This document shows, in pieces, positions 60,853 through 64,000 of a DNA stretch of 64,000 nucleotides (position 1 is its first letter; each line of letters starts with the position of its first letter). Both the position numbers and the translations under genes were made by a program. Where the stretch lies: NCBI RefSeq assembly GCF_017357005.1, contig NZ_CP071589.1:744001-808000 (forward strand), given 5' to 3'. The notes under the pieces are model-generated. The model searched no databases. It saw only the letters and a program-made list of their open reading frames with translations, and had not been told where the DNA came from. The stretch comes from Staphylococcus simiae (GTDB taxonomy: Bacteria; Bacillota; Bacilli; Staphylococcales; Staphylococcaceae).

Positions 60853-61540
60853 ATCATTTAGCGATATTATCAATGAAATGGTTACAATGCCTAATGTGCA
60901 ATGGCCAGATGTTTGGCAGGCAGTAGTTGAAACACTCTATATGACAGTTGTCTCGACAATCTTTGCTTTTATATTCGGTATTATCTTAGGGGTGCTATTG
61001 TTCTTATCAGCTAAAGGCACATCTGTAGGCGCAAGAATTTTTTATACAATTGTGTCATTCATTGTAAATTTATTTAGAGCAATTCCGTTCATCATTTTAA
61101 TATTATTATTAATACCATTCACGAGCTTAGTATTAGGGACAATTAGTGGTCCAACAGGCGCCTTACCTGCATTAATTATTGGCGCAGCACCATTCTATGC
61201 CAGACTTGTAGAAATTGCTTTTAAAGAAATTGATAAAGGTGTTATTGAAGCGGCTTGGTCTATGGGGGCTAACACTTGGACAGTTATTAGAAAGGTATTA
61301 TTACCTGAAGCAATGCCTGCATTAGTATCTGGTATTACGGTTACAGCAATTGCTTTAGTTGGATCAACAGCTGTTGCTGGGGTTATCGGTGCTGGTGGTT
61401 TAGGTAACCTAGCTTATTTAACAGGATTTACAAGAAATCAAAATGATGTCATTTTAGTTTCAACAGTATTCATTTTAATTATAGTATTTATAATCCAATT
61501 CATTGGTGATTGGTTTACAAATAAACTTGATAAACGATAA
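60845..61540 (+). CDS. metI: Methionine ABC transporter permease
   Basis: The 231-residue permease has about five membrane helices and the EAA loop ([27 protein letters not shown]). ATG 60845 is chosen with GGAGGTG at 60831-60837; the longer ORF from 60812 is inside metN. Its start overlaps the metN end, so the two are translationally coupled. Confidence 0.95.
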   Translation: MGKSFSDIINEMVTMPNVQWPDVWQAVVETLYMTVVSTIFAFIFGIILGVLLFLSAKGTSVGARIFYTIVSFIVNLFRAIPFIILILLLIPFTSLVLGTISGPTGALPALIIGAAPFYARLVEIAFKEIDKGVIEAAWSMGANTWTVIRKVLLPEAMPALVSGITVTAIALVGSTAVAGVIGAGGLGNLAYLTGFTRNQNDVILVSTVFILIIVFIIQFIGDWFTNKLDKR

Positions 61541-61557
61541 AACTGGGGGTTTGTTAA

Positions 61558-62367
61558 ATGAAAAAATTATTAGGTCTTATTTTAGTATTAGCATTATCAG
61601 TAGTATTAGCAGCATGTGGTAATAAAGAGGATGACAAAACGATTAAAGTTGGTGCATCTCCTGCGCCACACGCAGAAATTTTAGAAAAAGCTAAACCTTT
61701 ATTAGAGAAAAAAGGTTATAAACTTGATGTCAAAGTTATTAATGACTATACAACACCAAACAAATTATTAGATAAAGGTGAAGTAGATGCCAACTTCTTC
61801 CAACATACACCGTATTTAAATACTGAGAAAAAAGATAAAGGATACAAAATTGAAAGTGCTGGTAACGTACATTTAGAACCAATGGCTGTATATTCTAAAA
61901 AATATAAAAGCTTGAAAGACTTACCAAAAGGTGCAACAGTGTACGTATCAAATAATCCAGCTGAACAAGGACGTTTCTTGAAATTCTTTGTTGATGACGG
62001 ACTAATTAAAATTAAAAAAGGCGTTAAAATTGAAGATGCTAAATTTAGTGATATTACAGAAAACAAAAAAGACATTAAATTTAATAATAAACAATCAGCA
62101 GAATTCTTACCTAAAATTTACCAAAACCAAGATGCTGATGCGGTCATCATTAATTCAAACTTTGCTATTGAACAAAAATTAAATCCTAAAAAAGATTCAA
62201 TTGCTATTGAAAAAGCAGAAAACAATCCATATGCAAACTTAATTGCTGTTAAAGAAGGTCATCAAGACGATAAGAAAATCAAAGCTTTAATGGAAGTATT
62301 GCATTCTAAAGAAATTAAAGATTATATTAACGAAAAATATAATGGATCAGTTGTACCAGCAAAATAA
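61558..62367 (+). CDS. metQ: Methionine-binding lipoprotein
   Basis: The 269-residue NlpA-family lipoprotein has signal peptide and lipobox LAAC (Cys20) and a periplasmic-binding-type domain (KVGASPAPHAEIL, DANFFQHTPYL, NPAEQGR). It captures methionine outside the membrane and delivers it to MetI. The ATG follows GGGGG. Confidence 0.96.
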   Translation: MKKLLGLILVLALSVVLAACGNKEDDKTIKVGASPAPHAEILEKAKPLLEKKGYKLDVKVINDYTTPNKLLDKGEVDANFFQHTPYLNTEKKDKGYKIESAGNVHLEPMAVYSKKYKSLKDLPKGATVYVSNNPAEQGRFLKFFVDDGLIKIKKGVKIEDAKFSDITENKKDIKFNNKQSAEFLPKIYQNQDADAVIINSNFAIEQKLNPKKDSIAIEKAENNPYANLIAVKEGHQDDKKIKALMEVLHSKEIKDYINEKYNGSVVPAK

Positions 62368-62378
62368 ATAAGAATATT

Positions 62379-62416
62379 AAATGCCAACTTCACGATGAAA
62401 TGAAGTTGGCATTTTT
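62379..62416 (+). terminator. Terminator of metNIQ
   Basis: AAATGCCAACTTCA/TGAAGTTGGCATTT, a perfect 14-bp stem, then T residues. Confidence 0.92.
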
Positions 62417-62431
62417 GCATTTAAAATACTC

Positions 62432-62719
62432 TTAAAATAAAAATATTAAGAGTAATAACAAATGAAATATTGCAGTTGCGATTGGTCCAATTGTTTTAAA
62501 GTGTTGTCGATATTTCCAGACAATTAAACAATCAATAAATAGAGAGGAAATCATTAATATTGACATTGTAATTATAATATCAATGTTGTGATAAATTAAA
62601 GTTACAATAGCAACAATAAATAATGATAAACTACGTGCAACTGCATAATAAGCATTTTTTTGTTGTGTTTTAACACAAGCTTCAATAGAATAACCTAAAC
62701 TAACACAGGCACTAATCAA
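62432..62719 (-). pseudogene. Truncated membrane protein gene
   Basis: The ORF from TTG 62719 (95 residues) has three hydrophobic segments and a charged end (KYRQHFKT). The frame upstream shows only four more codons (AIFT) and then TAA. There is no ribosome-binding site before the TTG. The gene looks 5' truncated by decay. Confidence 0.5.
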
Positions 62720-62882
62720 TGTAAAAATAGCTTAAATTAAGTAAATAGTAATCATCCTTATTATTTTGTTTAATATACATGTTACTTATCGTTATAAATT
62801 AAATCAAATTTAAAAAAGAGCTTGCTATGGAGTGAACACCATACCTTAATATGTATTTATTAAATAACGGAGGGTAAATTTT

Positions 62883-63773
62883 ATGAATATATTTGTAACA
62901 GGTGCAACAGGTTTTATCGGAACAGCAGTTATAAAAGAGCTTATTGCTAATGGTCATCAAGTAACGGGATTAGCGCGTACTTTGCAATCAGCAGATAAAT
63001 TACGCCGACTAGATGCATTGGCACATCATGGTGACTTGGAAAATTACGAAGTTTTAAAAGAGGCAGTAAAACAAAATGATGCTGTTATTCATTTGGCATA
63101 TGTACATGATTTTTCATCACCTCAGAAATTCTTTGAATCAGGAACGATTGATATGAAAGCCATTTTAGCAATGGGTGAAGCATTACAAGGGACAAATAAA
63201 CCACTAATCGTTACTGGTGGTATAGCAGGTTTAGATCAGGGACATCTGTTAACAGAGACATTTCGACAAAACGAGGAAACTTTAGAACAAAGCCCAAGAC
63301 GTAGTGAATTAGCTGCCCAAAAATTAACAGAACAAGGAATTAATGTTTCTATTGTTCGTTTACCACCAGCAGTATATGGTAATGGTACTAGTGCATTTGT
63401 AGACATGCTTTCAAATATTGCGCTACAAACAAACGTTTCTGGATATTTAAATAATGGGCAAAATAAATGGTCTGCTGTTCATTATGAAGATGCTGCACAA
63501 CTATTTAGATTGGTAGTTGAACAGCAACAGCCTGGCATTTATCATGCAGTTAAAGATGAAGGTATTGCATTAAAAGAAATCGCACAAATTATTGGTGATA
63601 AGTTAAATTTACCGGTATCACAAATTGCTGACAATGAAGCTGTAGAACACTTTGGTCCAACGATTCAAATGGTGTCATTAGATTGTCCAGCTAGTTGTCA
63701 ATTGACACAACAACAAACAGGTTGGTTACCTAATAAACCATCATTAATTGAAGAACTATTGTCATCCAAGTAA
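62883..63773 (+). CDS. NAD(P)-dependent epimerase/dehydratase family protein
   Basis: The 296-residue extended short-chain dehydrogenase has the Rossmann GATGFIG at residues 7-13, no clear YxxxK triad in the usual place, and a C-terminal substrate domain. It is a different branch from the 21729 protein. The MerR-type gene starts 16 bases after its stop, and regulators of that kind often control the neighbouring oxidoreductase. ATG follows CGGAGGG. Confidence 0.85.
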   Translation: MNIFVTGATGFIGTAVIKELIANGHQVTGLARTLQSADKLRRLDALAHHGDLENYEVLKEAVKQNDAVIHLAYVHDFSSPQKFFESGTIDMKAILAMGEALQGTNKPLIVTGGIAGLDQGHLLTETFRQNEETLEQSPRRSELAAQKLTEQGINVSIVRLPPAVYGNGTSAFVDMLSNIALQTNVSGYLNNGQNKWSAVHYEDAAQLFRLVVEQQQPGIYHAVKDEGIALKEIAQIIGDKLNLPVSQIADNEAVEHFGPTIQMVSLDCPASCQLTQQQTGWLPNKPSLIEELLSSK

Positions 63774-63789
63774 TAAAGGAGGGATTACT

Positions 63790-64000
63790 ATTACTTACTA
63801 TTCAACAAAAGAAGTTACTTCAAAAACTGGACTAACAAAAGATACGATTTTATATTATGAAAAAATGGGAATCATTGGTCCTATAATAAGAGACGATAAT
63901 CAGTATCGCATGTATACTGATCAAGATGTTGAATGGCTTAATATCGCCAAAGTATTAAGAAGTATTGATATACTTATTAAAGAATTGATTAATATGCGAA
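63790..64000 (+). CDS. MerR-family transcriptional regulator, N-terminal part (3' end outside the window)
   Basis: The frame gives (I/M)TYYSTKEVTSKTGLTKDT followed by ILYYEKMGIIGPIIRDDNQYR, the winged-helix DNA-binding start of the MerR family. It runs off the end. AAAGGAGGG (63775-63783) sits six bases before ATT at 63790; no ATG, GTG or TTG is in frame there, so an ATT start is the best fit. It is probably co-transcribed with the dehydrogenase gene. Confidence 0.75.
   Translation, partial: MTYYSTKEVTSKTGLTKDTILYYEKMGIIGPIIRDDNQYRMYTDQDVEWLNIAKVLRSIDILIKELINMR

Overview
The window is low-GC Firmicute DNA, and the gene order identifies a Staphylococcus close to S. aureus. The order runs uvrBA, hprK, lgt, trxB, rapZ-yvcK-whiA, clpP, the cggR-gapA-pgk-tpiA-gpmI-eno glycolytic block, secG-est-rnr-smpB-ssrA, a cspC-type cold-shock gene, ohr-like, aroD, gcvH and metNIQ. 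The tmRNA encodes the tag GKSNNNFAVAA. The S. aureus virulence cluster that I recall between ssrA and cspC (clfA, vwb, emp, nuc) is absent; mobile DNA and very small membrane-protein genes stand there instead. This suggests a relative such as S. simiae rather than S. aureus itself (inference).

Layout: 1-6690 DNA repair, HPr kinase, lipoprotein maturation and an acyltransferase. 6706-11617 a TPR-protein gene broken by an IS3-family element, itself broken by an IS21-family element. 11683-16032 thioredoxin reductase and rapZ-yvcK-whiA. 16169-18832 a palindromic repeat split by an IS30-family element, a possible secreted-peptide/partner gene pair and tRNA-Arg(CCG). 19022-22631 clpP with a CtsR-type operator, a group IIC intron and an epimerase. 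22775-22900 an sRNA, probably RsaH. 24797-32033 glycolysis. 32711-37721 secG, esterase, RNase R, SmpB and tmRNA. 37762-44400 a second identical group II intron, a second IS21 copy and an IS1182-family element. 44530-52520 small, mostly hypothetical genes plus cspC, with a second, intact IS3 copy. 52938-63773 housekeeping and stress genes, and a SAM riboswitch controlling methionine uptake. A MerR-type regulator runs off the end.

Mobile DNA dominates the unusual signal. Target duplications define the IS3 copies (5 bp), the IS21 copies (7 and 8 bp) and the IS30 copy (15 bp). The group IIC introns sit directly after the terminators of clpP and ssrA, and a decayed 3' intron fragment sits after the eno terminator. 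A dispersed family of 78 to about 300 bp palindromic repeats (GGTTCTCT...AGAGAACC ends, swappable structured cores) occurs at least five times and shares its core with a sixth repeat. Other items: a 37-residue PSM-alpha-like peptide gene, an IS3 insertion between a ribosome-binding site and its start codon, a regulator gene that appears to begin at ATT, and several decaying small genes.
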